A DNA stretch of 64,000 nucleotides, taken from the NCBI RefSeq assembly GCF_029761935.1, contig NZ_CP121699.1, positions 2,790,001-2,854,000 of the forward strand, given 5' to 3'. The DNA comes from Microbacterium testaceum (lineage in GTDB: Bacteria > Actinomycetota > Actinomycetes > Actinomycetales > Microbacteriaceae). The notes under the pieces were generated by a model, which saw nothing but the letters and a program-made list of their open reading frames with translations, made no database searches and was not told the origin of the DNA. The position numbers and the translations under genes were made by a program. The first letter of the stretch is position 1; each line of letters opens with the position of its first letter. Positions 1-8,189 of this stretch are shown one piece after another.

Positions 1-2
1 GC

Positions 3-2414
3 GCCGGGAAGCTCGACTTCTTCGACGCACGCTTCGCGATCCCCGACGACGCGTACTCGGCGGTGTCGCACACCTGGGACACCACCTCCCGCGCTGACGG
101 CGACGTGGTCGTCTCGGCCACCGACGGCGACGAGACGGTCACGCGCACCGTGCGCGTCGACAACACCGCGCCCGTGGTGACCTCGCGCATCGTCGACGGC
201 ACCGCCTACCGCGGCCCGATCGACATCGACGCGCAGATCGTCGACGCCGGGTCGGGGGTCGCCTCGACCGTCGCTCGACTCGACGGCCGCGAGATCACCC
301 TTCCCCTGAAGACGTCGTCGCTCGACCTCGAGGCCGGCGACCACCGGCTCGAGATCGTCGCGACCGACGGAGTCGGCAACACCACCACCTGGTCGGCCGT
401 CTTCGAAACCTACGCGGAGCAGCCGGCCGCGGGGCTGCTCACTCCCGCCGACGGCGCCGAGGTCTCGGCCGGCGAGGTCACCCTGCAGGCGAAGGTCGAG
501 GACCCGCAGGGGGACGCGCTCGATGTCGCCTTCCTCGAAGGTCGCCGACTCGATCTGGCCGACGGCGATGTGGCGGTGCGATCGGGCACGGTGGCCGACG
601 CCGCCTCGGTGGACCGCTCGGAGCCGCAGACGCTGTCGCGCGCTCAGGTCGAGACCTTCGCCGCCGTCGACGGTCTGAGCGACGACGTCTCGAGCACCGA
701 GGCGTTCCCGTACCAGCTCTTCGAGGTGGGAGTGGATGCCGCGGACGCGGGCGCCGACGTGCGATCGACGTGGTCGGGACGAGCGAACGCCGGGGCGACG
801 GTCGTGCTGTCGGTGCAGCGTCGCGACGGGTCGGGCTGGGATGAAGTCGACCGACACGTCACCCGGAACGCCGACGAGGCCTTCGAGCTCGACGGAGTCG
901 TTCCGGTCGACGAGTACGCGGTCGACGGTGTCGTGCGCATGCTCGTCCAGCACTCCGAGGGTTTCGCGGCACCCGATCAGAGCACGCGCGACACCGCGGT
1001 CACCCCGCACAATGCCGCCGACGTGCCGCGTTCGGACTACGACTTCACCCTCGGGTGGGAGTCGGACACGCAGTACTACAACGAGAACGAGATGGCGGGG
1101 AACCCCTACAAGCACCAGGAGGCCATCCACTCCTACTTCCTCGACCGTCGAGAAGAACTGAACCTGCAGTACGTGTTCCACACCGGCGACATCGTGGACG
1201 ACTACGACGTCATCCCGCAGTGGGACCGGGCGGCGGTGCAGTACGACCGCCTCGACGCGGCGGGTCTGCCGTACGGGGTGCTCGCTGGCAATCACGACGT
1301 CGGCCATGACGTGGGCGACTACACGAACTACGGCCGCTACTTCGGAGAGGACCGTTTCGCCGCCAACCCCTGGTACGGCGGCAGCTACGAGAACAATCGC
1401 GGCCACTACGACCTCGTGTCGGCGGGCGGCATCGACTTCCTCATGCTGTACACCGGGTGGCTACCGGACGATGCGTCGATCGCGTGGATGAACGACGTCT
1501 TGAAGCGCTACCCCGATCGCGTCGCGATCGTGGCGCAGCACGAGTTCATCCTCACCACGGGAGGGCTCGGGGCCATCCCGCAGCGGGTGCTCGACGAGGT
1601 GGTGGCTCCCAATCCGAACGTGCGGATGGTGATGTCGGGGCACTATCACGACGCCTTCCTCCGGACGGATGCCTTCGACGACGATGGAGACGGCGTCGAC
1701 GACCGCACCGTGTATTCGATGCTGTTCGACTACCAGGGCCTGCCCGAGGGAGGGCTCGGGTTCTTGCGCCTGATGCACTTCGACAACGAGGGCGAGCGCA
1801 TGATGGTGCGCACCTATTCGCCGTCGCTCGACCAGTACAACTCCGACGAGCCGAGCCTGCTCGGTCCGGCCGACGACCCGTACGCGCAGCAGGACTTCGA
1901 GCTGACATACGACCAGCTCGGCATCGAGCCGCGTGAGCGCACGCTCGGCACGGACGCGTTCTCGGCCGAGGTGCTCGGCACGAACGAGATCGCCTCGTTC
2001 TCGGACGTCGACAGCGGAAGCGTGCTGTCGGCGACCTGGACGCTGACCGAGGAGGGGGAGCGGGGATGGTACGTGCGATCGACGGATCCGTTCGGCGCCG
2101 TGGACTCCTCGCGCGTCGCGCTCTTCACCGTGCGCGCGGTCTCCGTCGGGCCGGGGGATCCGAATGCGCCGGGTGCCCCGGGGTCGGGTTCGCCCGGACA
2201 GCCGGGTGCGGGTTCGCCGGACCGTCCGGGTGCGGGAACCGGTGACGGTTCGACCGCCGACGGGGCAGCGGGAGGGAATCGACCGGGGCGCGCGCCTCTC
2301 GCGGTGACGGGGGCGGATGCCGCCGTGCTGGTGCCGTGGGTGGTGGGAGCGGCGCTGCTGCTCGCGGTCGGCGCGACCCTGCTCGCTATCCGACGACGAC
2401 CGCGCCGGAGCTGA
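3..2414 (+). CDS. Sortase-anchored calcineurin-like metallophosphoesterase, 5' end outside window
   Basis: The frame is open from base 3, so the gene begins upstream and about 803 residues are visible. The first ~300 residues look like Ig-type beta domains (DNTAPVV, DGVGN turns). The phosphoesterase domain follows, with the ordered metal-ligand motifs GDIVDD, GNHD, QHEF and GHYHDA in the middle third of the visible protein. The C-terminus has a Pro/Gly/Ser-rich stalk, the sortase-type signal LAVTG, a hydrophobic stretch and the basic tail RRRPRRS. It is probably a wall-anchored enzyme that hydrolyses phosphodiesters or phosphomonoesters outside the cell; the substrate cannot be told. A strong hairpin (2536-2569) ends the transcript. 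The domain calls are firm, the precise role is inference. Confidence 0.9.
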   Translation, partial: AGKLDFFDARFAIPDDAYSAVSHTWDTTSRADGDVVVSATDGDETVTRTVRVDNTAPVVTSRIVDGTAYRGPIDIDAQIVDAGSGVASTVARLDGREITLPLKTSSLDLEAGDHRLEIVATDGVGNTTTWSAVFETYAEQPAAGLLTPADGAEVSAGEVTLQAKVEDPQGDALDVAFLEGRRLDLADGDVAVRSGTVADAASVDRSEPQTLSRAQVETFAAVDGLSDDVSSTEAFPYQLFEVGVDAADAGADVRSTWSGRANAGATVVLSVQRRDGSGWDEVDRHVTRNADEAFELDGVVPVDEYAVDGVVRMLVQHSEGFAAPDQSTRDTAVTPHNAADVPRSDYDFTLGWESDTQYYNENEMAGNPYKHQEAIHSYFLDRREELNLQYVFHTGDIVDDYDVIPQWDRAAVQYDRLDAAGLPYGVLAGNHDVGHDVGDYTNYGRYFGEDRFAANPWYGGSYENNRGHYDLVSAGGIDFLMLYTGWLPDDASIAWMNDVLKRYPDRVAIVAQHEFILTTGGLGAIPQRVLDEVVAPNPNVRMVMSGHYHDAFLRTDAFDDDGDGVDDRTVYSMLFDYQGLPEGGLGFLRLMHFDNEGERMMVRTYSPSLDQYNSDEPSLLGPADDPYAQQDFELTYDQLGIEPRERTLGTDAFSAEVLGTNEIASFSDVDSGSVLSATWTLTEEGERGWYVRSTDPFGAVDSSRVALFTVRAVSVGPGDPNAPGAPGSGSPGQPGAGSPDRPGAGTGDGSTADGAAGGNRPGRAPLAVTGADAAVLVPWVVGAALLLAVGATLLAIRRRPRRS

Positions 2415-2535
2415 TCACCACGACGGCGCCTGCCCCTCGGGGTGGGCGCCGTCGTCGATGGCGGCGGCGGATGCGCGCGGGCATCGGGTGTCGGCATCCG
2501 CTCGACAGAGAAGGGGCCTGATCGAGGGCGAGAGT

Positions 2536-2569
2536 AAGGGCCGGTCGGAGAGGCTTCCGACCGGCCCTT
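2536..2569. terminator. Intrinsic terminator hairpin, repeat copy 1
   Basis: A perfect 14-bp stem: arm 2536-2549 (AAGGGCCGGTCGGA) pairs with 2556-2569 around a 6-nt loop. It lies 121 nt past the stop of the metallophosphoesterase gene. There is no clear U tract, which is usual for high-G+C actinobacteria, so it could stop transcripts from either side. The same hairpin, slightly changed, starts the second repeat copy at 4211. Confidence 0.75.
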
Positions 2570-2672
2570 GTCCCTGCACCAAGAGTGTCCTGCAATCACA
2601 TGTCGGTAGCTGCCACAGCAAAACAACTACCGTGCCAGCACTCTATAACGGTGAGGTAACGGAGGGGAAGAG
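2536..2672. repeat. Intergenic repeat element, copy 1 (of two)
   Basis: About 137 bp that recur in the same orientation at 4211-4342. From 2572 to 2672 the two copies differ only by a one-base indel and a handful of substitutions. Parts in order: terminator hairpin, a conserved core (2585-2630) with a short inverted repeat CGGTAG/CTACCG, the palindrome GTGC-CA-GCAC (2632-2641), and a TATAAC box (2644-2649). It fills much of the gene-free stretch 2415-2860. The remainder (2673-2860) is partly AT-rich, unusual for this genome, and holds nothing else that I can name. It may act as promoter/operator for the regulator at 2870 or encode a small RNA on the minus strand. No transposase is near. Function unknown. 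Confidence 0.85.
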
Positions 2673-2869
2673 CTCGCCGTTATATTTTCGTGATCGATTT
2701 TCCGAGGGGTCTCCGCGTCACCGCAGCGAGATCTGGGGACTGCGCGGATCCCCCCTCCGGAGGGCCGTTCCCCGCACTCGGAGGCGCGGCATCGCCCTAC
2801 GATCGTCTGGTGGACACACCGCGGATGGCGACCTCGCCGCCTCGCCGGTGCGAATGAGGGGTGGGGCAG

Positions 2870-3499
2870 GTGAACCGACGTCAGCAGGGCATGGCCGAGG
2901 CGCGGCGCGCGATCATCGAGGCGGCCGGCGAGCAGTTCGCGATCCGCGGCTACGAGGGCGCGTCGTTCGCGCGCGTGGCCGAGGCGATGGGCCGCCCCAA
3001 GTCCGCCATCGGGTACCACCAGTTCGCCTCCAAGACGGCGCTGGCCGCCGCGGTGATCGAGTCGCAGCAGGCGCGGTGGCGCGAGATCGAGGGGGGATTG
3101 TCGCAGCCCCACGGGCTCGAGCGTCTCGCCGCGCTCCTGTTGGCGGCGTCGTTGGACGCTTGTTCGTGCCCGGTCGCGGCCGGCGCCACGCGGCTCCTCC
3201 ATGAACTGCGCAAACAGGGGGTCGAGGTGCCCGACGGATTCGATTGGTACGGCATCATCGCCGCCGAATTCGACGCCGCCGCCCGCGCGCACGGGGTCGC
3301 CGAGGTCCCCTCGTTCGCTCCCGAGCTCCTTCTGGGGGCGACGTTCGGCGTCTACGAGACCGGGGACGTCGACGATGCCGCGCTGGCGTCGCGCCTCACA
3401 TCGCTCTGGGTGCCCCTGCTGCGCTCGTTCGGATTCGTCGACGCCGAGGACGAGGTGCAGCGAGCCGCCGCGCAGGAGTTCGTGCCGCTTCCGCACTGA
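2870..3499 (+). CDS. TetR-family regulator resembling gamma-butyrolactone receptors
   Basis: 209 residues. The N-terminal helix-turn-helix (about residues 25-50) ends in the YHQFASK recognition-helix pattern of TetR proteins. The C-terminal part (ATRLLHE, a Trp in FDWYGII, then GATFGVY and a late LTSLWVPLL helix) recalls the ScbR/ArpA gamma-butyrolactone receptor branch, where a Trp in the same area contacts the ligand; that resemblance is by eye. The GTG at 2870 has GAGGGG/GGGG upstream; an in-frame GTG at 2861 is possible. The gene lies between the two copies of the intergenic repeat and converges with a histidine phosphatase. Autoregulation through the repeat palindrome is an inference. 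The TetR call is safe, the ligand class is tentative. Confidence 0.82.
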   Translation: MNRRQQGMAEARRAIIEAAGEQFAIRGYEGASFARVAEAMGRPKSAIGYHQFASKTALAAAVIESQQARWREIEGGLSQPHGLERLAALLLAASLDACSCPVAAGATRLLHELRKQGVEVPDGFDWYGIIAAEFDAAARAHGVAEVPSFAPELLLGATFGVYETGDVDDAALASRLTSLWVPLLRSFGFVDAEDEVQRAAAQEFVPLPH

Positions 3500-3542
3500 T
3501 TCCGCATCACGTCGTCGCGCGATGCGCGAGGGGTGGGGCGGC

Positions 3543-4163
3543 TCAGCGTCCGCGCACGTGATTCCACTGCGTGATGACCTCCGAGCCGTGCTCGAAGCCG
3601 AGCTCGCTGACGGCCGAAGTGCCGAGGACGAAGTACCGCCCGCCCGCCGCCGTGAGGCCGAGCCAGGTGCCCGCGAGAGCGCGAAGGAAGTGGGAGTGCG
3701 AGAAGAGCAGAACCTGCTGACCGGCACGCACGCGGGGCCGGAGATCGGTGAGCAGGGACTGTGCGCGCTCGGTGACCTGCTCCACGGTCTCTCCCGGGGT
3801 GGCCCCCGCGGGGGCCCCGGCCTGCCAGATCGTCCACGGGCGGCCGAGTTGCTCGATGATCTCGGGGGTCGTCAGGCCCTCGTAGGCGCCGTAGTCCCAC
3901 TCGACCAGGCGCGGCTCGTGCCGCGCGTCGCCGTAGCCCGCGCGCTCGGCGGTTTCGACCGCCCGCTGGAGGGGGCTGGTGAGCACGAGGTCGTATCGAC
4001 GCGTGGCGAGAAGAGTCCCGGCGAGCTCGGCCTTGTACGCACCGGTCTCGGTCAGGGGGATGTCGGTGAGCCCGGTGTGCTTGCCGGTCCGACTCCATTC
4101 GGTCTCGCCGTGCCTCACGAGCACGATGCGCCCGTCGGGCTCGGTCAACTCTTCGTCTTTCAC
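3543..4163 (-). CDS. Histidine phosphatase (phosphoglycerate mutase-like)
   Basis: 206 residues of the RHG phosphatase superfamily. The N-terminal VRHGETEW carries the catalytic His that is phosphorylated; SHSHFLRAL near the C-terminus supplies the second His, and SPLQRAVETA is the usual mid-region phosphate-pocket helix. Family members act on phosphosugars, phosphoserine or cofactor phosphates; the substrate here cannot be read from sequence. The GTG at 4163 is preferred because GGGAGG lies about 10 nt upstream and translation starts just before the RHG strand; longer versions would run into the repeat element. It converges with the TetR gene and diverges from the HNH gene, with repeat copy 2 between. 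Confidence 0.85.
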   Translation of the reverse strand: MKDEELTEPDGRIVLVRHGETEWSRTGKHTGLTDIPLTETGAYKAELAGTLLATRRYDLVLTSPLQRAVETAERAGYGDARHEPRLVEWDYGAYEGLTTPEIIEQLGRPWTIWQAGAPAGATPGETVEQVTERAQSLLTDLRPRVRAGQQVLLFSHSHFLRALAGTWLGLTAAGGRYFVLGTSAVSELGFEHGSEVITQWNHVRGR

Positions 4164-4210
4164 CGTCTCATCCTCCCGCGTCGCCGTGGTCGCGCATTCC
4201 GAAACGGACG

Positions 4211-4242
4211 AAGGGCCGGTCGGGAAATCCCGACCGGCCCTT
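4211..4242. terminator. Intrinsic terminator hairpin, repeat copy 2
   Basis: A 14-bp perfect stem, 4211-4224 with 4229-4242, around the loop AAAT, followed by TTCC on the plus strand. It is the second version of the hairpin at 2536, with a shortened loop. It stands between two divergent genes, so it does not end a known coding transcript. This suggests it belongs to the repeat element itself, perhaps ending a minus-strand RNA before the phosphatase gene. Confidence 0.65.
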
Positions 4243-4342
4243 TCCTGCACCAGAGTGTCCTGCAATCACATGTCGGTAGCTGCCACAGCAAAACAACTAC
4301 CGTGCGTGCACTCTATAACGGTGAGATAACGGAGTGGAAGAG
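4211..4342. repeat. Intergenic repeat element, copy 2
   Basis: The second copy of the element at 2536-2672, same orientation, 1.67 kb away. Core and order are the same: hairpin, conserved stretch, palindrome GTGC-GT-GCAC (4302-4311), TATAAC (4314-4319), then GGTGAGATAACGG. The two bases between the GTGC and GCAC arms differ from copy 1 (CA there, GT here) while the arms are kept. It occupies most of the gene-free stretch 4164-4480. The rest (4343-4480) has the -10-like TAGCAT 6 nt before the HNH start codon and nothing else recognised. Confidence 0.85.
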
Positions 4343-4480
4343 GGGTTGGGACGTTCTTTTCTCTTTCATAGGTTCCGGGTGGCGGAGGGGGCTTCTCCCC
4401 ATGCCCTGTGTTTCGCGATCTCTCCCCCGCGGCCCGCCCGACGACCCGTGAATGTCGGAGGTCGTCGCTAGCATGCACAC

Positions 4481-5869
4481 ATGTTCTCGTCGACGCCCTC
4501 TCCCGCTGACTCCGCGGGATCGAGCGTGCGCGAGGCGCTGGTGGCCGAGGCCCTCGCCGCCGATGCCGCGCTCGCCGCGGCCGAGGCCCGGCGCACGCGG
4601 GCCTACGCCGCTCTCGGCCAGTACGGCCTGACGCGCGCCCCGGAGCACAGGGCGTCCGTGCGCGCGTCCGACATGGCGATGCGAGAGATCGCGTCCGAGG
4701 TGGCCGCGGTGGCGCACCTCTCCGACCGCACCGTGCAGACGCACATCGGTCGGGCGCTGCAACTCGTCGACGACTACCCCGCTGTCGTCGACGCCTGGGA
4801 GGCGGGCGCTCTCACTCGAGCCCACGTGCGGATCGTGCTGGATGCCGGGGCCGCCCTGCCCGAGGATCGGCGTCCGGAGTTCGGCCCCCTCGCGGCCGGG
4901 TGGGCCGCCCAGCTCAGCCCGGGGCGGCTGCGTTCGCGGTTGGCCGCGCTCGCCGAGAAGCTGCACCCGACGACGCTGACCGAGAGGCGCCAGCGGGGCC
5001 GCGAGACGCGGTGCGTCCGGGTCGTGCCGGGCGTGGACGGCATGTCCGACCTCATCGCGACTCTTCCCACGGTGCTCGCGGTGGGCATCTACGACCGGCT
5101 GACGCTGCAGAGCCGCGCGGTGATCGATGCGCGGACCGTCGGCGGGCCGGACCCGCAGGTAGACCGCACGACCGCCGAACCTGTTCAGGGCCAGGGAGCG
5201 ACGGCATCCGCCGCCGACGAACGCACGACCGACCAGTTGCGCGCCGACATCCTGGCGGACCTTCTTCTGGCGGCGGCTCCCGTCGCCGATCCGACCCGCT
5301 CCGATGACGGTCCCGGCGTGCTCGGGGCGATCCGTGCTCGCGTGCAGGTCGTCGTGCCCGCCCTGGCCATGCTGCGGCCCGGCGACGAGAACCTCGACCC
5401 TGCGGAACTCGTCGGGCACGGTCCCATCGACGCCGAGACCGCTCGTGGCATCGCGGAATCCACGACCGTCCCCTGGGATCGCGTGGTCACCCACCCCGTG
5501 ACGGGGGCCGTGCTGTTCACCGACACGTATCAGCGGTCCTCCGCCATCGACCGGCATCTCCGCGCCCGCGACCGGCGTTGTCGGTGGCCCGGGTGTGCTG
5601 TCCCCGCCGTCCGGTGCGAGGTCGATCACACGGTCGACTGGGCCTTGGGTGGCGCGACTCGCGTCGACAATCTCGCCCACCTGTGCCAGCGGCACCACTC
5701 GCAGAAACAGTTCACCCGGTGGAAGGTGAGGCAGAGAGCCGGCGGCATCCTGGAATGGACGTCTCCGTCCGGTCGTGTCTACGCGGACGAGCCGCTGCCC
5801 TACGCTCCCGCCGTGCGCTTCCTGCCCGATGATCCGTCGCCGCCCGACGACGAGGCGGCCCCGTTCTGA
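4481..5869 (+). CDS. DUF222 / HNH endonuclease domain protein (13E12-repeat type)
   Basis: 462 residues, the usual size of this actinobacterial multi-copy family. The DUF222 helical domain fills roughly residues 10-330. A C-terminal HNH module follows: CRWPGC, then VDHTVDW with the first catalytic His, GGATRVDN, and the CQRHHSQK end. Members are believed to cut DNA, and many are linked to mobility, but their biological role is not settled. TAGCAT sits 6 nt before the ATG, so the mRNA is probably leaderless. It lies just downstream of repeat copy 2, which may be relevant to how the repeat arose. No intron, intein or transposase is visible. Confidence 0.9.
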   Translation: MFSSTPSPADSAGSSVREALVAEALAADAALAAAEARRTRAYAALGQYGLTRAPEHRASVRASDMAMREIASEVAAVAHLSDRTVQTHIGRALQLVDDYPAVVDAWEAGALTRAHVRIVLDAGAALPEDRRPEFGPLAAGWAAQLSPGRLRSRLAALAEKLHPTTLTERRQRGRETRCVRVVPGVDGMSDLIATLPTVLAVGIYDRLTLQSRAVIDARTVGGPDPQVDRTTAEPVQGQGATASAADERTTDQLRADILADLLLAAAPVADPTRSDDGPGVLGAIRARVQVVVPALAMLRPGDENLDPAELVGHGPIDAETARGIAESTTVPWDRVVTHPVTGAVLFTDTYQRSSAIDRHLRARDRRCRWPGCAVPAVRCEVDHTVDWALGGATRVDNLAHLCQRHHSQKQFTRWKVRQRAGGILEWTSPSGRVYADEPLPYAPAVRFLPDDPSPPDDEAAPF

Positions 5870-6042
5870 GGGCCTCGCGATCCCGGGCCTCCACCCGCGG
5901 CCGGGTCAGACGGGGCCTGCGCGCTCGTCCGCGTCGTCGCGGGCCAGCGCGCGCGTCCACGCGAACGTCTCACGCCGGATGGTGTGGGTCACCCGCTGGC
6001 CCACCGATTCGCGAGCCGCCGCCCGCCTGGGAGAATGGGGCG

Positions 6043-6852
6043 GTGCCTCACGACATCCGCCTCATCGCCGTCGACATGGACGGCACCCTTCTCGACGGCG
6101 AGGGCAACATCCCCGACCCGCTCTGGAGCCTTCTGCCCCGGCTGGCGGAGCGCGGGGTGGCCTTCGTCCCCGCCTCGGGTCGGCAGCTCGCCACGTTGCA
6201 GCGATCGTTCGGCGAGGCCGCGGGCGAGATGACCTTCATCGCCGAGAACGGCGCGTACGTCGTCAGCGCGGGCGTCGAGGTCTCGTCCGACGCGATCGAT
6301 CGCGAGGTCGTCGAGCGGGTCGTCCGTCACCTCCGCGATCTCGGTGAGCGGGGATACGACCTGGGGGTCGTGCTGTGCGGAAAGCGTTCGGCCTACATCG
6401 AGCGCACCGACGACGCCTTCCGCGCCGAAGCCGATACGTACTACGCGGCGCTCGAGGCGGTCGACGACATCCTCGAGGTCGACGACGACGTCCTGAAGAT
6501 CGCGATCTACGACTTCGCCGTCGCCGAGCACAGCGTCGGTCGCGCGCTCGACGAGATCGCCGACACCCACCGCGTCGTGGTGTCGGGGCGTCACTGGGTC
6601 GACATCATGAACCTCCACGTCGACAAGGGCGCGGCCCTCGCGCGGCTGCAAGAGGCGCTCGACGTCGCGCCCGCGCAGACGGCCGCCTTCGGCGACTACC
6701 TCAACGACCTCGAGATGCTGGATGCCGCCGACTGGTCGTACGCGATGCGCGAGGCCCACCCCGAGGTCGTCGCTCGCGCGCGCTACCGCGCTCCCTCGAA
6801 TCTCGATCACGGCGTCATCACGACGATCCGCGAACTGTTCCCCGAGTCGTAG
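6043..6852 (+). CDS. HAD-superfamily phosphatase, Cof type
   Basis: 269 residues. Motif I is VDMDGTLLDG with the nucleophilic Asp and the acid/base Asp two residues later. Motif IV is FGDYLNDLEML, matching the GDxxND pattern of the Cof/YbjI (HAD-IIB) branch, and a cap domain lies between. Such enzymes dephosphorylate sugar phosphates, FMN, pyridoxal phosphate or similar small metabolites. GTG start at 6043. The gene stands alone between the HNH gene and a convergent PLP-enzyme gene whose end is only 7 bp away. Confidence 0.88.
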   Translation: MPHDIRLIAVDMDGTLLDGEGNIPDPLWSLLPRLAERGVAFVPASGRQLATLQRSFGEAAGEMTFIAENGAYVVSAGVEVSSDAIDREVVERVVRHLRDLGERGYDLGVVLCGKRSAYIERTDDAFRAEADTYYAALEAVDDILEVDDDVLKIAIYDFAVAEHSVGRALDEIADTHRVVVSGRHWVDIMNLHVDKGAALARLQEALDVAPAQTAAFGDYLNDLEMLDAADWSYAMREAHPEVVARARYRAPSNLDHGVITTIRELFPES

Positions 6853-6859
6853 GGCGAGC

Positions 6860-8062
6860 TCAGACGCCCGACGCGTCCAGCGCCGCCGCGAGATCGGCGA
6901 TCAGGTCGTCGGGATCCTCCAGACCCACCGACAACCGCAGGTGCCCGTAGCGTCGGAACTCCTCCGGATACGTCACCGTCCGCGGTCCGTCCGCGGCGGT
7001 GTGCACGATGAGGCTGTCGTCGTGACCGAGAGAGAACCCCGAGGTGACGAGGCGGAGCTGACCGACCATGCGGTTCTGCGCGTCGGGTCCGCCGTCGACG
7101 GCGAACGCCATCATGCCGCCGTATCCCCGCCCGCCGAACTGGCGCCGCGCGGTCTCATGGCCCGGGTGCGAGGGCAGGCCCGGGTAGGCGACGAACGCCA
7201 CCCGGGGGTCGGCCTCGAGGAACGCGGCGATCCGCTCCGCCGATGACAGGTGCTGGCGCAGGCGCAGGGGGAGCGTCACGGATCCACGTTCGATCATCCA
7301 GGCGTTGAAGGGCGAGATGACGCCGCCGACGTCGACCATCGCGTCGGCCTTGATCGGCTCTATCAGCTCCGACCGCCCGATCACCGCCCCGCCCATCGCA
7401 TCGCCGTGACCGTTGATGTACTTCGTCAGCGAGTGCACGACCAGATCGGCACCGTCGGCGAGCGGTCGGTAGAACGGAGGCGGGGTGAAGGTGGAATCCA
7501 CCATCAGCAGCGCTCCGGCCGCGTGCGCGATGTCCGCGATCGCGGCGACGTCCGTGACCTTGGTGGTCGGGTTCGCGATCGCCTCGACGCACACGAGCTT
7601 GGTGTCGGGCCGCATCGCCGCGCGGACGGCATCCGGATCCGAGATGTCGACGAAGGTGGCATGGATGCCGTAGCGGCGGGGGAGCAGCTCGCTCCAGAGC
7701 CGCCAGGTGGCCTCGTAGACGACGTCGCTCACCACGACGTGGTCGCCCGCGCTCACGTGCGTGAAGAACACCGCGTGGAGGGCGGCGACCCCGGAGGCGA
7801 GGGCGACGGCCTCTTCTCCGCCCTCGAGGGCGGCGAGCTTCTGCTCGAGGGCGAGCTGGTTGACGCCGGTGTTGCGGGTGTAGAGCCCGGGCGCGGTGGC
7901 CGACCAGCTGATCTCGCTCGGGTCGTCGGGGAGCTCGTAGGAGTTCGACATGACCAGCGGCGTGCGCAGAGCGCGGGTGCTGTCGAGCTGCTTGCCGCCG
8001 TGGACGGCGAGGCTCGCCTCGGCGAGCGTGTCGCTGTCGGTGCGGTCGGGGCGCTCTGCCAT
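6860..8062 (-). CDS. Cys/Met-metabolism PLP-dependent enzyme (cystathionine/methionine lyase-like)
   Basis: 400 residues of the gamma-family of PLP enzymes. YTRNTGVN (around residue 61) is the cofactor-phosphate loop of the neighbouring subunit, and HSLTKYINGHGD holds the Schiff-base Lys at about residue 214. The NGHGD stretch recalls methionine gamma-lyases, but the Cys typical of that enzyme is not seen in the VVYEATW region, so cystathionine gamma-synthase or gamma-lyase activity is equally possible. Start chosen at the ATG at 8062, which has GGAGGAAGG about 12 nt upstream; a longer ATG at 8107 lacks a ribosome site. It diverges from the permease gene and converges with the HAD gene. Confidence 0.85.
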   Translation of the reverse strand: MAERPDRTDSDTLAEASLAVHGGKQLDSTRALRTPLVMSNSYELPDDPSEISWSATAPGLYTRNTGVNQLALEQKLAALEGGEEAVALASGVAALHAVFFTHVSAGDHVVVSDVVYEATWRLWSELLPRRYGIHATFVDISDPDAVRAAMRPDTKLVCVEAIANPTTKVTDVAAIADIAHAAGALLMVDSTFTPPPFYRPLADGADLVVHSLTKYINGHGDAMGGAVIGRSELIEPIKADAMVDVGGVISPFNAWMIERGSVTLPLRLRQHLSSAERIAAFLEADPRVAFVAYPGLPSHPGHETARRQFGGRGYGGMMAFAVDGGPDAQNRMVGQLRLVTSGFSLGHDDSLIVHTAADGPRTVTYPEEFRRYGHLRLSVGLEDPDDLIADLAAALDASGV

Positions 8063-8189
8063 CTCGCCGTCCTTCCTCCGGCACCGGCTGGACCCGGTGC
8101 GCTCCATTCAGCGTAGCCAGCGGTCATCAACTACTCTGACGTGCGGTCGCCCGAACGCGCGGCCCTCGAGGACGAATGCGAGAACCCTC

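Noticed and set aside
2581..2672. Repeat core as part of a protein-coding gene (it can be read through in one frame in both copies)
   Set aside because: No start or ribosome site in either copy, and the differences include a one-base indel that would shift the frame.
2536..4342. Composite transposon bounded by the two direct repeats
   Set aside because: No transposase, no terminal inverted repeats and no target-site duplication were seen; the enclosed genes look ordinary in composition.
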